From positions 1 to 64,000 of the forward strand of contig JAILCU010000043.1 of the NCBI GenBank assembly GCA_024690405.1: a stretch of 64,000 bases of DNA, read 5' to 3'. Within the stretch, counting starts at the first letter, position 1. The number at the start of each line of letters is the position of its first letter. The notes beneath the pieces were generated by a model. It had not been told where the DNA came from. It worked only from the letters and a program-made list of their open reading frames with translations, and did not search any database. Source of the DNA: Bacteroidales bacterium (GTDB lineage Bacteria; Bacteroidota; Bacteroidia; Bacteroidales; Bacteroidaceae). Below are positions 48,601 to 56,481 of this stretch, piece by piece. A program made the position numbers and the translations under genes.

Positions 48601-50164
48601 CATACCCTTACAAGCCGCTTTTGTGGGGGGCGGAAGAGTATTTCAGAGCCGACTCGTTAAGACGGGCCAGTATTATCGCCTTTATGCTGCCCTCAATGCT
48701 CGGCCTGGTGGCAATCGTGTTATCTATTCCGACGATTTCGGTCGCTCCTGGCATGTGCTTGGAGGAGCCGACGCCTTACCGGCTCCCAATGGCGACGAAC
48801 CTAAGTGTGAAGAGTTGCCAGACGGACGTGTCATCCTCTCTAGCCGGGTGGCAGGTGGACGTATCTTCAATATATTCACCTATGACGATACGCTTTTAGG
48901 CATAGGATCATGGGACACGGATGTCAAGTGCACCTTCGAAGGTTCGGGGCTTATTCCCGGGAATAATTCCACCAATGGCGAAATACTTGTAGTACCAGTG
49001 GTACGCAAGGCAGACCAAAGCGAGATGTACCTTGCCATGCAGTCTATGCCTTCGGGTAACTCACGTACGAATGTAGGTATTTATTATAAGGAACTCTCAG
49101 AGAATTCGGACTTTGACAGTGCAACCCATTTTGCCTCTGGTTGGGACGGCTTCCATCAGGTAAGTTCTACAGTCTCAGCTTATAGCTCCATGGATCTTCA
49201 AGCTGACGATCGCGTAGGTTTCATCTACGAAGAGACGCTGACCAGTTTTGGTAAACGCGACAATCCTGTCAGTACCAGTTTCCCAACGGGAGCAGGGCAG
49301 CATAACTTCGATGGCTTCGACAATATCTATCTCGCTTTGCCTATAGAATACATTACCGGAGGTGACTATTCACTTAAGCGGGATGTCGATCGAAAGGATT
49401 TTCTTAAGCGCTATTTCTTGGCTTTGGCGGATGCTTCCTCCCTCTCCGAACCCGCGAAGGTGCAGTTAAAGAATGCTATAATGATGCTTAGCAGCCAACC
49501 TTCCTCTGCTGAAATTGATGCCATATATACCCTACTTCATAGCGAAAAGCCGGCCGACCCATGGGATGGTAAAGTCATCACCTTTACGAACCTCCAACAG
49601 GATGGCACCGAGTATGTTCTTTTTATTAACGATAGCAATATTCTATCTGCCGCCACTGCTACGGCTCAGTCCCTGGGCGCTGCTGCAGAGTTCCTGTGCA
49701 AGAAAGAACAAAGCGGACGATACAGCTTTTATAACAAGGCCTCCGAGCAGTATATCATCTGGCGTGCGAGTGATACTCAAAGGTACGGCTACAATAACAA
49801 CAAAGGCACTCTTCCGACCTATAATTCAATCTATTGCGATTGGACGATTAGCAGTGGTAGTAGCGTCAAGGATGATTCCTATTATCTGATCTCTAAACGT
49901 AGTAACGGTTCCACTGACGGCTCACTTATCATTATGGCCTCGGGGAACTTTGATGCATGGTCAGCCGATATAGGGTGGAGTAATAGATATAGTAACCTTT
50001 TTCGCATTGACGTTAAGACCATCCCCGTAAGCGTTACCAACTTCCATTATGCCCAACCTGAAATGACGTCATACAAAGTCTTCGATCTTTCAGGACGGCA
50101 GGTCGTGAAACCTCAGAAAGGCATCTATATTGTTCGTGGGAAAGCAGTCATGTTTTCGCAATAA
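45686..50164 (+). CDS. Secreted GH123-type / GH33-type bifunctional glycosidase (beta-GalNAcase + sialidase)
   Basis: A 1,492-residue exported protein. A signal peptide (FFFFFTILFSLEINA, cleavage about residue 19) precedes a beta-rich N-terminal domain (about 20-215). A DUF4091/GH123-type barrel follows (about 225-560) with an acidic Asp389-Glu390 pair (MDERAEADM), as in substrate-assisted beta-N-acetylgalactosaminidases. Residues about 590-800 look like a ricin/lectin-type binding region (YYRIVSKAKN). A sialidase propeller (about 820-1215) has YRIP at 836-839 and three Asp boxes: SDDNGTTW (874-881), SMDNGDTW (948-955), SDDFGRSW (1015-1022). A second lectin-like part (about 1300-1450) and a sorting-type tail (FDLSGRQVVKPQKGIYIV) finish it. 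It probably strips GalNAc and sialic acid from host glycans. No transporter or SusCD pair is adjacent. Confidence 0.82.
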   Translation: MKKIFFFFFTILFSLEINAYITYPLLNTSVSASAYPIDDYTEPRVGTSPDIAIWNTIPDGLQASWASRDVHYALHEVPVVELQNEAILYAWKGERANIQAVLFSKTDQGQLSVRMSEWMRAGQPTGINNGFARFVNYVITDDFKACGNHPSGLTTWLVPDVIDQDKPHSVPAMETRPVWCTLEIPRDAEAGEYNTQLEVVDKNGEVVKTLTLKVLIDNHLLPEVADQKFHLDLWQQPYAVSRYYGVQRWSDEHIQILKPYLQALARAGQCTVTAILFYEPWGEQTHDLFDPMIQTIRCSDGTWSYDYTVFDKYVALCEECGIGKQINCFSMVPWDMNFRYWDEASGAYKYLKTTTGASEYKDLWNSFLTAFKAHLQEKGWFEKTNIAMDERAEADMLDAYNIANQLGFNMALAGNYHASLTDKLQDFCVALGQDKNFTAAQRADRRNNHRITTFYTSCAEAEPNIFSNSLPAEAAFLPLYAAANQLDGYLHWSWINWDEHPLTDSRYRKFGSGDTYCYYPGNRSSIRFERLIEGIHQYEKVMILKEEYQSDTDRLATLNRLLERFSSHLATGEECAEKVNDLEAFLNGQEVQLSELKTIGNGYYRIVSKAKNRTEHLYNNALLGANDMQFTLQSDSQVSTNNGVWRIDLNDNKVSILNGDGHPMVAGSSGGGSVAGIFRQLTISKTMDVDDYRYYYFVEAINCTNGSSKFKVGGTDFITTWTAGASTADDLLWRFEPVDTEGKYIYNVCIEGDADAYVIYSHDGIEEVAFHGGFFITDSPITTQDLSYALLNGVIETGSVSITDGLITLSEITAMAAPQRIDLFNTSQGDGVIPPYRIPGISTASNGRLIAVAARLVCGTDPGYGQVDVVCRSSDDNGTTWTPIREVAVGTGITSATENFFDTAFGDPAVVADRTSNEILVLAVAGCTVWSSGNTTRQNPNLIAAIRSMDNGDTWQAPVDLTETIYSLFDCSIPLQAAFVGGGRVFQSRLVKTGQYYRLYAALNARPGGNRVIYSDDFGRSWHVLGGADALPAPNGDEPKCEELPDGRVILSSRVAGGRIFNIFTYDDTLLGIGSWDTDVKCTFEGSGLIPGNNSTNGEILVVPVVRKADQSEMYLAMQSMPSGNSRTNVGIYYKELSENSDFDSATHFASGWDGFHQVSSTVSAYSSMDLQADDRVGFIYEETLTSFGKRDNPVSTSFPTGAGQHNFDGFDNIYLALPIEYITGGDYSLKRDVDRKDFLKRYFLALADASSLSEPAKVQLKNAIMMLSSQPSSAEIDAIYTLLHSEKPADPWDGKVITFTNLQQDGTEYVLFINDSNILSAATATAQSLGAAAEFLCKKEQSGRYSFYNKASEQYIIWRASDTQRYGYNNNKGTLPTYNSIYCDWTISSGSSVKDDSYYLISKRSNGSTDGSLIIMASGNFDAWSADIGWSNRYSNLFRIDVKTIPVSVTNFHYAQPEMTSYKVFDLSGRQVVKPQKGIYIVRGKAVMFSQ

Positions 50165-50220
50165 CTGTCTTTGAACAATAAAGTATTCACCTTTTTTTTT
50201 GCGGGTTCACAGAAAATGCG

Positions 50221-50228
50221 TACCTTTG
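50221..50228 (+). promoter_or_regulatory. Promoter (TTTG, N19, TACCTTTG) for metK
   Basis: TTTG at 50198-50201 and TACCTTTG at 50221-50228 are spaced by 19 bases, the ideal Bacteroidota arrangement. The predicted start site is about 50235, just upstream of the SAM-II-like element. Confidence 0.85.
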
Positions 50229-50245
50229 TGCCCGATTTATTATTA

Positions 50246-50294
50246 TGTGGATTGATTTGGGCTGCTTGCAACCACAGTAAAAAATGCTAAAAGG
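50246..50294 (+). promoter_or_regulatory. SAM-II-like riboswitch upstream of metK
   Basis: The leader has the SAM-II layout. P1 is TGTGG (50246-50250) with CCACA (50272-50276). The intervening loop holds TTGATTT (50252-50258) and GCTTGCAA near its 3' end. An A-rich linker (GTAAAAAAT) leads to GCTAAAAGG (50286-50294). GATTT, TTGCA and GCTAAA are the conserved blocks of SAM-II aptamers, in the same order and spacing. The following hairpin CAACC-CTAG-GGTTG (50296-50309) may be the expression platform. The second-helix pseudoknot pairing is only partly evident by eye. It should lower metK expression when SAM is abundant. Confidence 0.8.
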
Positions 50295-50368
50295 ACAACC
50301 CTAGGGTTGGTGCATGAATTCCCCAATGACATCCATTCTATGTTTTATCTTTAAATATTTAAATTAGA

Positions 50369-51649
50369 ATGGGTTATTTATTCACCTCAGAATCTGTCAG
50401 TGAAGGTCATCCTGATAAAGTAGCGGACCAGATTAGTGACGCAGTGTTGGACAATTTGCTGGCTTTCGATCCTCAGTCGAAAGTGGCTTGCGAGACGTTG
50501 GTGACCACTGGGCAGGTCGTGCTTGCTGGCGAAGTGAAGTCGCAGGCTTATGTCGATCTTGCTGAAATTGCTCGTCAAACTATTCGCCGTATTGGATATA
50601 CTAAGGGCGAGTACATGTTCGAAGCCAACTCCTGCGGAGTCTTCTCGGCTATCCATGAACAAAGTCCTGATATCAATCGCGGCGTTGAGCGTACAGATCC
50701 GATGTGTCAGGGCGCTGGTGACCAAGGTATGATGTTTGGCTATGCCACTAATGAGACCGATAATTACATGCCTCTACCTTTGGACTTGAGTCACCGCATC
50801 CTACAGGTATTAGCTGAAATCCGTCGTGAGGGGGTGGAGATGACATACCTTCGTCCGGATGCCAAAAGTCAGGTGACTGTTGAATATGGTGACGACGGAC
50901 GTCCGGTACGCGTTGACACGATTGTTGTCTCTACTCAGCATGATGATTTCATCCAACCGCTCGATGGTGACCAAGAGCAGGCCGATCGTGAGATGGTCGA
51001 TCAGATCCGTCGCGATGTTATAGGGATTCTCATGCCACGAGTTATCCAGAGCATAAAGAGTGAGACCGTGCGTGCACTCTTTGACGACCATATCACTTAT
51101 CACGTGAACCCCACAGGTAAATTTGTCATCGGCGGTCCTCATGGCGATACCGGCTTGACGGGTCGTAAGATTATTGTAGATACCTATGGTGGTAAAGGCG
51201 CTCATGGCGGCGGCGCTTTCTCGGGTAAGGACCCTTCAAAGGTAGACCGCTCGGCCGCTTACGCCGCACGTCATATTGCTAAGAATATGGTGGCCGCGGG
51301 TGTGGCCGATGAAATGTTGGTACAGTTGTCATATGCTATAGGCATTTCCGAACCTGTAAGCGTATTCGTGGACACCTATGGCAAAAGTCACTCTCATTTA
51401 TCAGATGGAGAAATTGCCCGCAAAATCAAAGAAATCTTTGATCTCCGTCCCCGTGCTATTGAAGAACGTTTAAAACTTCGCGCACCTATCTATGAAGAGA
51501 CTGCTGCATACGGACACATGGGACGACAGCCGCAGCGTATCACCAAAACGTTCTACAGCCATTACGGGAAACCTATTAGCGTCGATGTGGAACTCTTCAC
51601 ATGGGAGAAACTCGACTATGTCGACCGAATTCGCGAAGTCTTCAAATAG
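50369..51649 (+). CDS. metK: S-adenosylmethionine synthase
   Basis: Makes SAM from methionine and ATP. The 426-residue protein begins with the ATP-binding [12 protein letters not shown] segment (residues 14-25). It has the signature [16 protein letters not shown] near 114-129 and the phosphate loop [15 protein letters not shown] near 273-287. Length is at the long end for bacterial MetK but normal in Bacteroidales. It is transcribed from a strong promoter box through a SAM-II-like leader, so the product probably feeds back on its own gene. The LOG-family gene follows 15 bases later. Confidence 0.97.
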   Translation: MGYLFTSESVSEGHPDKVADQISDAVLDNLLAFDPQSKVACETLVTTGQVVLAGEVKSQAYVDLAEIARQTIRRIGYTKGEYMFEANSCGVFSAIHEQSPDINRGVERTDPMCQGAGDQGMMFGYATNETDNYMPLPLDLSHRILQVLAEIRREGVEMTYLRPDAKSQVTVEYGDDGRPVRVDTIVVSTQHDDFIQPLDGDQEQADREMVDQIRRDVIGILMPRVIQSIKSETVRALFDDHITYHVNPTGKFVIGGPHGDTGLTGRKIIVDTYGGKGAHGGGAFSGKDPSKVDRSAAYAARHIAKNMVAAGVADEMLVQLSYAIGISEPVSVFVDTYGKSHSHLSDGEIARKIKEIFDLRPRAIEERLKLRAPIYEETAAYGHMGRQPQRITKTFYSHYGKPISVDVELFTWEKLDYVDRIREVFK

Positions 51650-51664
51650 TTCTTTCATCCGACT

Positions 51665-52240
51665 ATGCGCATAGCTGTTTATTGTGCGTCAAGCACTAAA
51701 ATTCACCCAGATTTCTTCGCCGATGCACATGCCATCGGCGAAGGTCTTGCTAAGCGTGGCATCTGCCTTGTCAACGGTGCCGGACACATGGGTCTCATGG
51801 GCGAATCTTCCAACGCCTGTCTGGCCGCTGGTGGAGAGGTAATCGGTGTCATTCCCACTTTCATGGTGGAACAAAACTGGCACCATACACATCTCACTCA
51901 GTTGATAGAAACACCAGATATGCATCAGCGCAAGCAGACAATAGCCCAACTTAGTGATGGATGTATTGCACTTCCGGGAGGTTGCGGTACTTTGGAGGAA
52001 CTGATGGAGGTCATCACCTGGAAGCAGTTGGGACTATATCTTAAACCCATAGTGATATTAAACACCCGCGGCTACTACGATCCTCTTTTGATGCAACTGC
52101 AACGTGGAATAGAGGAGCATTTCCTCGGTCAGCGTCATGCCGATATCTGGCGTGTAGCAACTACCCCCGATGAGGCAATAGAACTGGTTCTTTCTACACC
52201 ACAATGGGATGCCAGCGTGCGCAAATTTGCTGCTATCTAA
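51665..52240 (+). CDS. LOG family protein (nucleoside 5'-monophosphate phosphoribohydrolase)
   Basis: A 191-residue Rossmann-fold protein of the LOG/YgdH type (TIGR00730). It has VYCASSTKIHP at the N-terminus, VNGAGHMGLMG near residues 36-46 and the catalytic/binding motif PGGCGTLEEL near 103-112. Family members cleave AMP or cytokinin nucleotides to base and ribose-5-phosphate; the substrate here is inferred. It directly follows metK and probably shares its SAM-controlled transcript. Confidence 0.9.
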   Translation: MRIAVYCASSTKIHPDFFADAHAIGEGLAKRGICLVNGAGHMGLMGESSNACLAAGGEVIGVIPTFMVEQNWHHTHLTQLIETPDMHQRKQTIAQLSDGCIALPGGCGTLEELMEVITWKQLGLYLKPIVILNTRGYYDPLLMQLQRGIEEHFLGQRHADIWRVATTPDEAIELVLSTPQWDASVRKFAAI

Positions 52241-52262
52241 AGAGCCTAAATGCCTTTATGCC

Positions 52263-53075
52263 ATGTCTACACTCTATGCCTCACTTCCTCTGCTTTATCG
52301 CCAAACGGCTGCCAGCGACTCTCTTCTCAGAGCCGACACCCTCCTTTTCGGAACTGACGGTTATCAGGCTGCATCTCCATGGGGGGTGGCAGGTAGACTC
52401 ATGCCTGAAGCAGCCTTCCGACTGGATGTCGTGGCCACAGGGGTGCTCTTGTCGTTGTTGCTTGTCCTGATTCTCCGTAGGAGCTACACTGGCAGTTTGT
52501 GGAATAACATCTCAGGCTTTTTTCTGCCTCATCAGTCTAGATATCGACAAGGTGATGATCATTACACGCAGGAATGGAAATGCATTATCACTGCAATCCT
52601 GAGCAGCCTGCTTTTTGCCATGACGACCATCACAGCCATTATCTCCTTCTATGAGGCGACTTTGCTCATTTCTCCCTGGATTTTGGCGCTCGTTTTTACA
52701 GCCGTGTTCCTAATTTATCTAATTTTTAAGCAGTTGCTTTACCATTTCGTCCACGATGTCTTCTTTTCCCAGGAAGAGCAGCAACTATGGCGTGAGGCTT
52801 ATGTGTTTATCTTCACAACTGAGACGCTATTTGCTTTCCCCATGCTCTTATGCTTCGTTTATCTGCAACCAAGCATTAAATTTATGCTTATTTTTGGGGC
52901 AATATTGTTACTTTTTGTCAAAATATTGTTACTTTTTAAATGTTTTTCTACCTTTTTCGAAAAAAAGCATGGCGTATTGCAACTTTTTGTGTACTTTTGC
53001 ACTCTCGAAGCGGCACCGCTTTTGGTGTTGTGGAAAATAATCGTAGAAATAACTCTAGAACTGAGCCTCATTTAG
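52263..53075 (+). CDS. DUF4271 membrane protein
   Basis: A 270-residue polytopic membrane protein of the Bacteroidota family DUF4271. An N-terminal soluble stretch of about 60 residues is followed by about seven hydrophobic spans beginning LDVVATGVLLSLLLVLILRR. An FYEATLLISPWI segment and a C-terminal CTLEAAPLLVLWKI segment match the family. The function is unknown. It precedes hemD by 2 bases in most of its length, and the hemD promoter box lies inside its 3' end. ATG 52263 is chosen over codons that overlap the LOG gene. Confidence 0.82.
   Translation: MSTLYASLPLLYRQTAASDSLLRADTLLFGTDGYQAASPWGVAGRLMPEAAFRLDVVATGVLLSLLLVLILRRSYTGSLWNNISGFFLPHQSRYRQGDDHYTQEWKCIITAILSSLLFAMTTITAIISFYEATLLISPWILALVFTAVFLIYLIFKQLLYHFVHDVFFSQEEQQLWREAYVFIFTTETLFAFPMLLCFVYLQPSIKFMLIFGAILLLFVKILLLFKCFSTFFEKKHGVLQLFVYFCTLEAAPLLVLWKIIVEITLELSLI
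52992..52999 (+). promoter_or_regulatory. -7 box TACTTTTG inside the DUF4271 3' end, for hemD
   Basis: TACTTTTG lies 79 bases before the hemD ATG, within the DUF4271 coding region. It may give hemD-rnpA-yidD independent expression. Confidence 0.5.
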
Positions 53076-53077
53076 CA

Positions 53078-53821
53078 ATGATTAAGAAGATACTGGTTTC
53101 TCAACCCAAGCCCTCTTCAGAGAAGTCCCCCTACTATGATATTGCCGAAAGGCTGGGCGTGGAATTTATTTTTAGGCCCTTTATTAAAATTGAAGGTGTC
53201 ACCGCGAGGGAATTCCGCGCCCAAAAGATCTCTCTGGTAGGTATAACTGCCGTGGTCTTCACCTCGCGACACGCTATTGACCATTTCTTCCAGTTGGCAC
53301 ATGATTTGCGTTTCAATGTCCCTGATGACATGAAGTACTTCTGTATTACCGAACAGGTGGCGCTTTACATTCAGAAGTATGTGCAATATCGCAAGCGGAA
53401 AGTCTTCTTTGGCGAAACCGGAAAATTTGAAGACTTGCTTCCGGCTATGGTAAAACATAAAAATGAGTACTATTTCATTCCACAGAGTGATGTCCATAAT
53501 AATAGCATCACGTCATTGATGGATAGTAAGAAACTGCGCCATCTTGAGGGTGTGATGTACCGTACTGTGCCCAACAAATTTTCAAAGGACGAGCCTTTCG
53601 ATTATGATATGGTCGTTTTCTTCAGTCCTAGTGGTGTCTCCAGCCTCCTGCAAAACTTTCCAGACTTTAAACAGGACAAGTTATGCATAGCTACTTTTGG
53701 CCCGACAACCGCTAAAGCTGTCAAGGAAGCAGGCTTGAGGCTCGACTTGGAAGCTCCCACTCCTCAGTGTCCGAGTATCACCTCTGCTCTGAACGCTTTT
53801 ATTACGGAATTCAACAAATAA
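53078..53821 (+). CDS. hemD: Uroporphyrinogen-III synthase (HemD-like)
   Basis: A 247-residue protein of the HemD family, which closes the tetrapyrrole ring with inversion of ring D. Family sequence conservation is low. Visible features are two Rossmann-like halves: VVFTSRHAIDHFF near residue 66, DMVVFFSPSGVSSLLQNF near 180 and CIATFGPTTAKAVKEAGL near 206, the last two being HemD hallmarks. In Bacteroidales this gene usually precedes rnpA and yidD, as here. Whether the organism has a full heme pathway cannot be told; some relatives keep the gene without one. Confidence 0.85.
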   Translation: MIKKILVSQPKPSSEKSPYYDIAERLGVEFIFRPFIKIEGVTAREFRAQKISLVGITAVVFTSRHAIDHFFQLAHDLRFNVPDDMKYFCITEQVALYIQKYVQYRKRKVFFGETGKFEDLLPAMVKHKNEYYFIPQSDVHNNSITSLMDSKKLRHLEGVMYRTVPNKFSKDEPFDYDMVVFFSPSGVSSLLQNFPDFKQDKLCIATFGPTTAKAVKEAGLRLDLEAPTPQCPSITSALNAFITEFNK

Positions 53822-53925
53822 TATTATTTCAACGTGACGCGTAAGCATATTGTCCTCTCGCTCATGTACTTGTTCATCGAGCGATAGGCTTTTTGTCTAC
53901 AGTCGTCATCGGACCAACAAACAGA

Positions 53926-54507
53926 ATGCCAGCAAAGGGAAAATCTTTCCCAAAATCCGAGCGCCTTTGTAGCCGTAAGGCTATTGATGCCCTCTTCGTG
54001 GGCGGAAACCGAACCCTTTCGGCTTTTCCGCTCCGAGTGGTTTATCAAGAGTATCGTCTCGAAGCTCCCGCTTCTCAGTCATCCACCTCCGACTTATCTC
54101 CATCAGGCGCGTCTCAAAGCGGAGCGCCTGCAATCATCCGGTCCAACGCATCTCGTTCTGAGTCTGTTGCTCAACCTGTTACTCAAGTCCTCATATCTGT
54201 CAGCAAGAGACATTTTAAACATGCCGTTGATCGCAATCGCGCCAAGCGTCAGATTCGAGAAGCTTGGCGTCTCTATCGTGACATTCTGTTCAATCCTAAA
54301 CAGAATACTGTTTCTCCCAATCCTTCTTCTGTTTCAACCATTTCATCGAGCTCTGTCTCTTCAGCTGAGGTTCCGGTTGCGTCTTCCACTTCACATTCTG
54401 GCATTTATCACCTCGCCTTTATTTGGCTTTCCGACAATCCGTTGCCTACTGAACTTGTGAGACGCAAAATGCGCAACCTTCTCTTCCGTATATCCCAGCG
54501 TTCATAA
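53926..54507 (+). CDS. rnpA: Ribonuclease P protein component with two low-complexity insertions
   Basis: The protein cofactor of RNase P, which matures tRNA 5' ends. It has the RNR signature KRHFKHAVDRNRAKRQIREAW (residues 94-114; here split by function: KRHFKHAVDRNR then AKRQIREAW). The product is 193 residues, whereas the family is normally about 110-140. Two Ser/Pro/Ala-rich segments account for the excess: residues about 47-84 and about 123-158. Both fall between core strands. The core FPLRVVY, VLISVSK and LAFIWLSD strands are intact. ATG 53926 is chosen over an upstream TTG. yidD follows 34 bases later. Confidence 0.92.
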   Translation: MPAKGKSFPKSERLCSRKAIDALFVGGNRTLSAFPLRVVYQEYRLEAPASQSSTSDLSPSGASQSGAPAIIRSNASRSESVAQPVTQVLISVSKRHFKHAVDRNRAKRQIREAWRLYRDILFNPKQNTVSPNPSSVSTISSSSVSSAEVPVASSTSHSGIYHLAFIWLSDNPLPTELVRRKMRNLLFRISQRS

Positions 54508-54541
54508 ATTGTCAATTTTTCCATTTACAATTTGTTAAGCA

Positions 54542-54769
54542 ATGTTCCGTCGCCTCCTGATCCTCCCAATCCGGTTCTATCAGCGTTTTATCTCTCCTTT
54601 GACCCCTCCCTCCTGTCGCTTTACCCCCACTTGTTCCCAATATGCTATCGAAGCCATTCAGAGACACGGAGTTATAAAAGGTCTCTACCTTGCCGTGCGT
54701 AGAATTCTTCGTTGTCATCCTTGGGGAGGCTATGGTTACGATCCGGTTCCTGAAGACTTCCATTTCTGA
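54542..54769 (+). CDS. yidD: Membrane protein insertion efficiency factor YidD
   Basis: A 75-residue amphipathic inner-membrane-associated protein that assists YidC-dependent insertion. It has [17 protein letters not shown] (residues 11-27), the Cys-rich [11 protein letters not shown] and the closing [13 protein letters not shown]. It is located after rnpA, its usual neighbour. A strong hairpin follows. Confidence 0.96.
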   Translation: MFRRLLILPIRFYQRFISPLTPPSCRFTPTCSQYAIEAIQRHGVIKGLYLAVRRILRCHPWGGYGYDPVPEDFHF

Positions 54770-54826
54770 GCCCTCATTCGTCCATGTTTTCTGCTATTGG
54801 TGTCCGGTAAAATTTTGTGTTCATAT

Positions 54827-54866
54827 AAAAAAGGTCGGTTTCTTCGCTTAGATTCCGACCTTTTTT
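54827..54866 (+). terminator. Rho-independent terminator after yidD
   Basis: AAAAAAGGTCGG (54827-54838) pairs perfectly with CCGACCTTTTTT (54855-54866), with a 16-nt loop. The T run forms part of the stem, so it can work in both directions. Confidence 0.85.
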
Positions 54867-54868
54867 GT

Positions 54869-54876
54869 TATCTTTG
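54869..54876 (+). promoter_or_regulatory. Orphan -7 box TATCTTTG after the yidD terminator
   Basis: TATCTTTG immediately follows the terminator and points toward repeat array 3. The next forward gene is 1.8 kb away (rimP) and has its own box. It may drive a short untranslated RNA or be a chance match. Confidence 0.35.
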
Positions 54877-54994
54877 TTTTACCGCAAAACACGAGATTGC
54901 GGACTCGAAGTTCCCCGAAGCCAGCAAATTCTCCCACCTTGGAATCAGCTTGATGCCAAGCACGTCCATTCATGGGTTAACAATCCATACATAC

Positions 54995-55126
54995 GAGACT
55001 GAGCGACCCGTCGCATGAGGCTGAACGACCCGTCGTGTGAGGCTGAACGACCCGTCGTGTGAGGCTGAACGACCCGTCGCATGAGGCTGTGCGACCTGAC
55101 GTATGAGGCTGTGCGACCTGACGTTG
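54995..55126. repeat. Tandem array of six 22-bp units (array 3)
   Basis: Units start GAGGCTGAACGACCC-GTCGTGT or GAGGCTGTGCGACCT-GACGTAT, six in a row. The GAGGCTGA/T core and 22-base register match arrays 1 and 2. In several units ACGACCCGTCGT can form a small hairpin. The surrounding 414-base gap between yidD and the reverse-strand gene at 55184 shows no other gene. Confidence 0.9.
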
Positions 55127-55183
55127 GAGATTGCGCATTTTATATCCTATACTTGTCGTGCTTCTCTTCGCTGCTAAATGTTT

Positions 55184-56398
55184 CTATTGCCGTTTAAGGA
55201 GTTGGTCGATGGCACGGTCTAGCGTTACTGTGGGTTCTATAATATTGTAATCCTCCCAGAAATTAGCATCATGGAAGAAGTCGACTTGGTCATAGAAGGC
55301 ATCTCGGGTGTGGAAGGATTGCTTCCCGCTAATGGGGGTGGCATTATCAGATGATTTGTCGGTGACAACCATTTCAGAACAGGCGGTAAAGGAGGTGGCG
55401 AAGAGACGGCGTTTCCAGTCGCAGTTGAAACGGAAGGTGCAACGCAGATAGCTCAATCGCGTGATACTGTCCTCGTGGTGATAATCAATAAGAAAAGACA
55501 ATGCTTTGGGTGTAAAGCGAACGCCGACAGGTTTGCCTACGAGCATGAAATCTGTGGCTTTCTTCTTGTCGCTCATGTCAAGGGAGAGCTCAGCGCGGGT
55601 GATGGATAAGTCTTCACGGTCGATGTACAAACGCCCGAAGAACAGCGGGTAGGGCAATACGGCGTTGGGCATGAGCGCTACAACATATTGTAGACGATTA
55701 TTGATGGTGGCGGGTTCAAGCATGCGGAAGCGGTAGTGCTTGAGCTCCTCTCGGCTAAAAAGCATTTCTGGATTCTTGACGATATCGAGTTGAATGGGGA
55801 GTACGGGCCCTCCAATGACCTTCACACCTAATGTGTCGCTGGCTTTGGCACTCAACAATCGCCGGCCTTTGACGATGGCCACGCGATCGCGCTCGATACC
55901 GTAAAGATAACTGGTTTTATACATGTCCACGACACTTTCCGCCACATAAATGAAGTGTTGCCGTTTCATTGCTGTTTCGCGATAGAAACCTTTGTAGCGT
56001 TCGGGGACGGCGCTGTAGTTTCGGGGAATGCGCCGCACGGCCTCGTACACGAGTTCTTCCGGGTCCCTTGTCCGCACGGTGAGTTCCTTCAAGGTCATGG
56101 CGGTAGGCACCAGCTGGATGTGAAGACTCGTGGCGTTCTGAGGAGTAATGGGTATTCGGCTCGAGGCATAACCGATGTGGGATACAATGATCGCTGCAGG
56201 CATGGTGTCTGTCTTGAGGGAGAAAACGCCATCGTCGTTGGTTACAACTGTTACTTGGGAATTCTGAACGGTGACGATAGCCTGCCCGACTTCGTGTCCT
56301 GAGTGACAGTCTGTGACCCGGCCGTAAATCACGGTGTGTTGAGCCAATGCCGAAAGAGCCTGCAGGCAGCAAAAGGTAATCAGGAGTAGGTGTCTCAT
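55184..56398 (-). CDS. Exported carboxypeptidase-regulatory-like domain protein
   Basis: A 404-residue envelope protein. A signal peptide (HLLLITFCCLQALSALAQ, residues 3-20) is followed by a carboxypeptidase-D regulatory-like beta-sandwich (about 22-105: VIYGRVTDCHSGHEVGQA, DGVFSLK, IIVSHIGYASSRI). The remainder (VAEEL-type EELVYEAVRRIPRNY, then GFYRETAMKRQHFIYVAES) matches the Bacteroidota group often annotated DUF5686-like or carboxypeptidase-like. The function is unknown; it is possibly an outer-membrane-associated binding protein. ATG 56398 is chosen because the longer frame to 56629 spans the -7 box at 56489-56482. It diverges from rimP. Confidence 0.82.
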   Translation of the reverse strand: MRHLLLITFCCLQALSALAQHTVIYGRVTDCHSGHEVGQAIVTVQNSQVTVVTNDDGVFSLKTDTMPAAIIVSHIGYASSRIPITPQNATSLHIQLVPTAMTLKELTVRTRDPEELVYEAVRRIPRNYSAVPERYKGFYRETAMKRQHFIYVAESVVDMYKTSYLYGIERDRVAIVKGRRLLSAKASDTLGVKVIGGPVLPIQLDIVKNPEMLFSREELKHYRFRMLEPATINNRLQYVVALMPNAVLPYPLFFGRLYIDREDLSITRAELSLDMSDKKKATDFMLVGKPVGVRFTPKALSFLIDYHHEDSITRLSYLRCTFRFNCDWKRRLFATSFTACSEMVVTDKSSDNATPISGKQSFHTRDAFYDQVDFFHDANFWEDYNIIEPTVTLDRAIDQLLKRQ

Positions 56399-56481
56399 AG
56401 ATGTGTAAGTGCGTACAAATGATCCGCTTAGCGGAGAACTGTTTTGAATGGATGAAATCCTTGTTTTCGCTGATTTTGTGG

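Noticed and set aside
50245-50280. A short frame in the metK leader (ATG at 50245-50247, eleven codons) that could be a leader peptide
   Set aside because: It lies entirely within the SAM-II-like fold and contains conserved aptamer bases, so the frame is explained by RNA structure. It has no run of methionine or other regulatory codons.
54797-55018. 73-codon forward frame after yidD
   Set aside because: It runs through the terminator stem and into array 3. No family, and no promoter upstream of its start.
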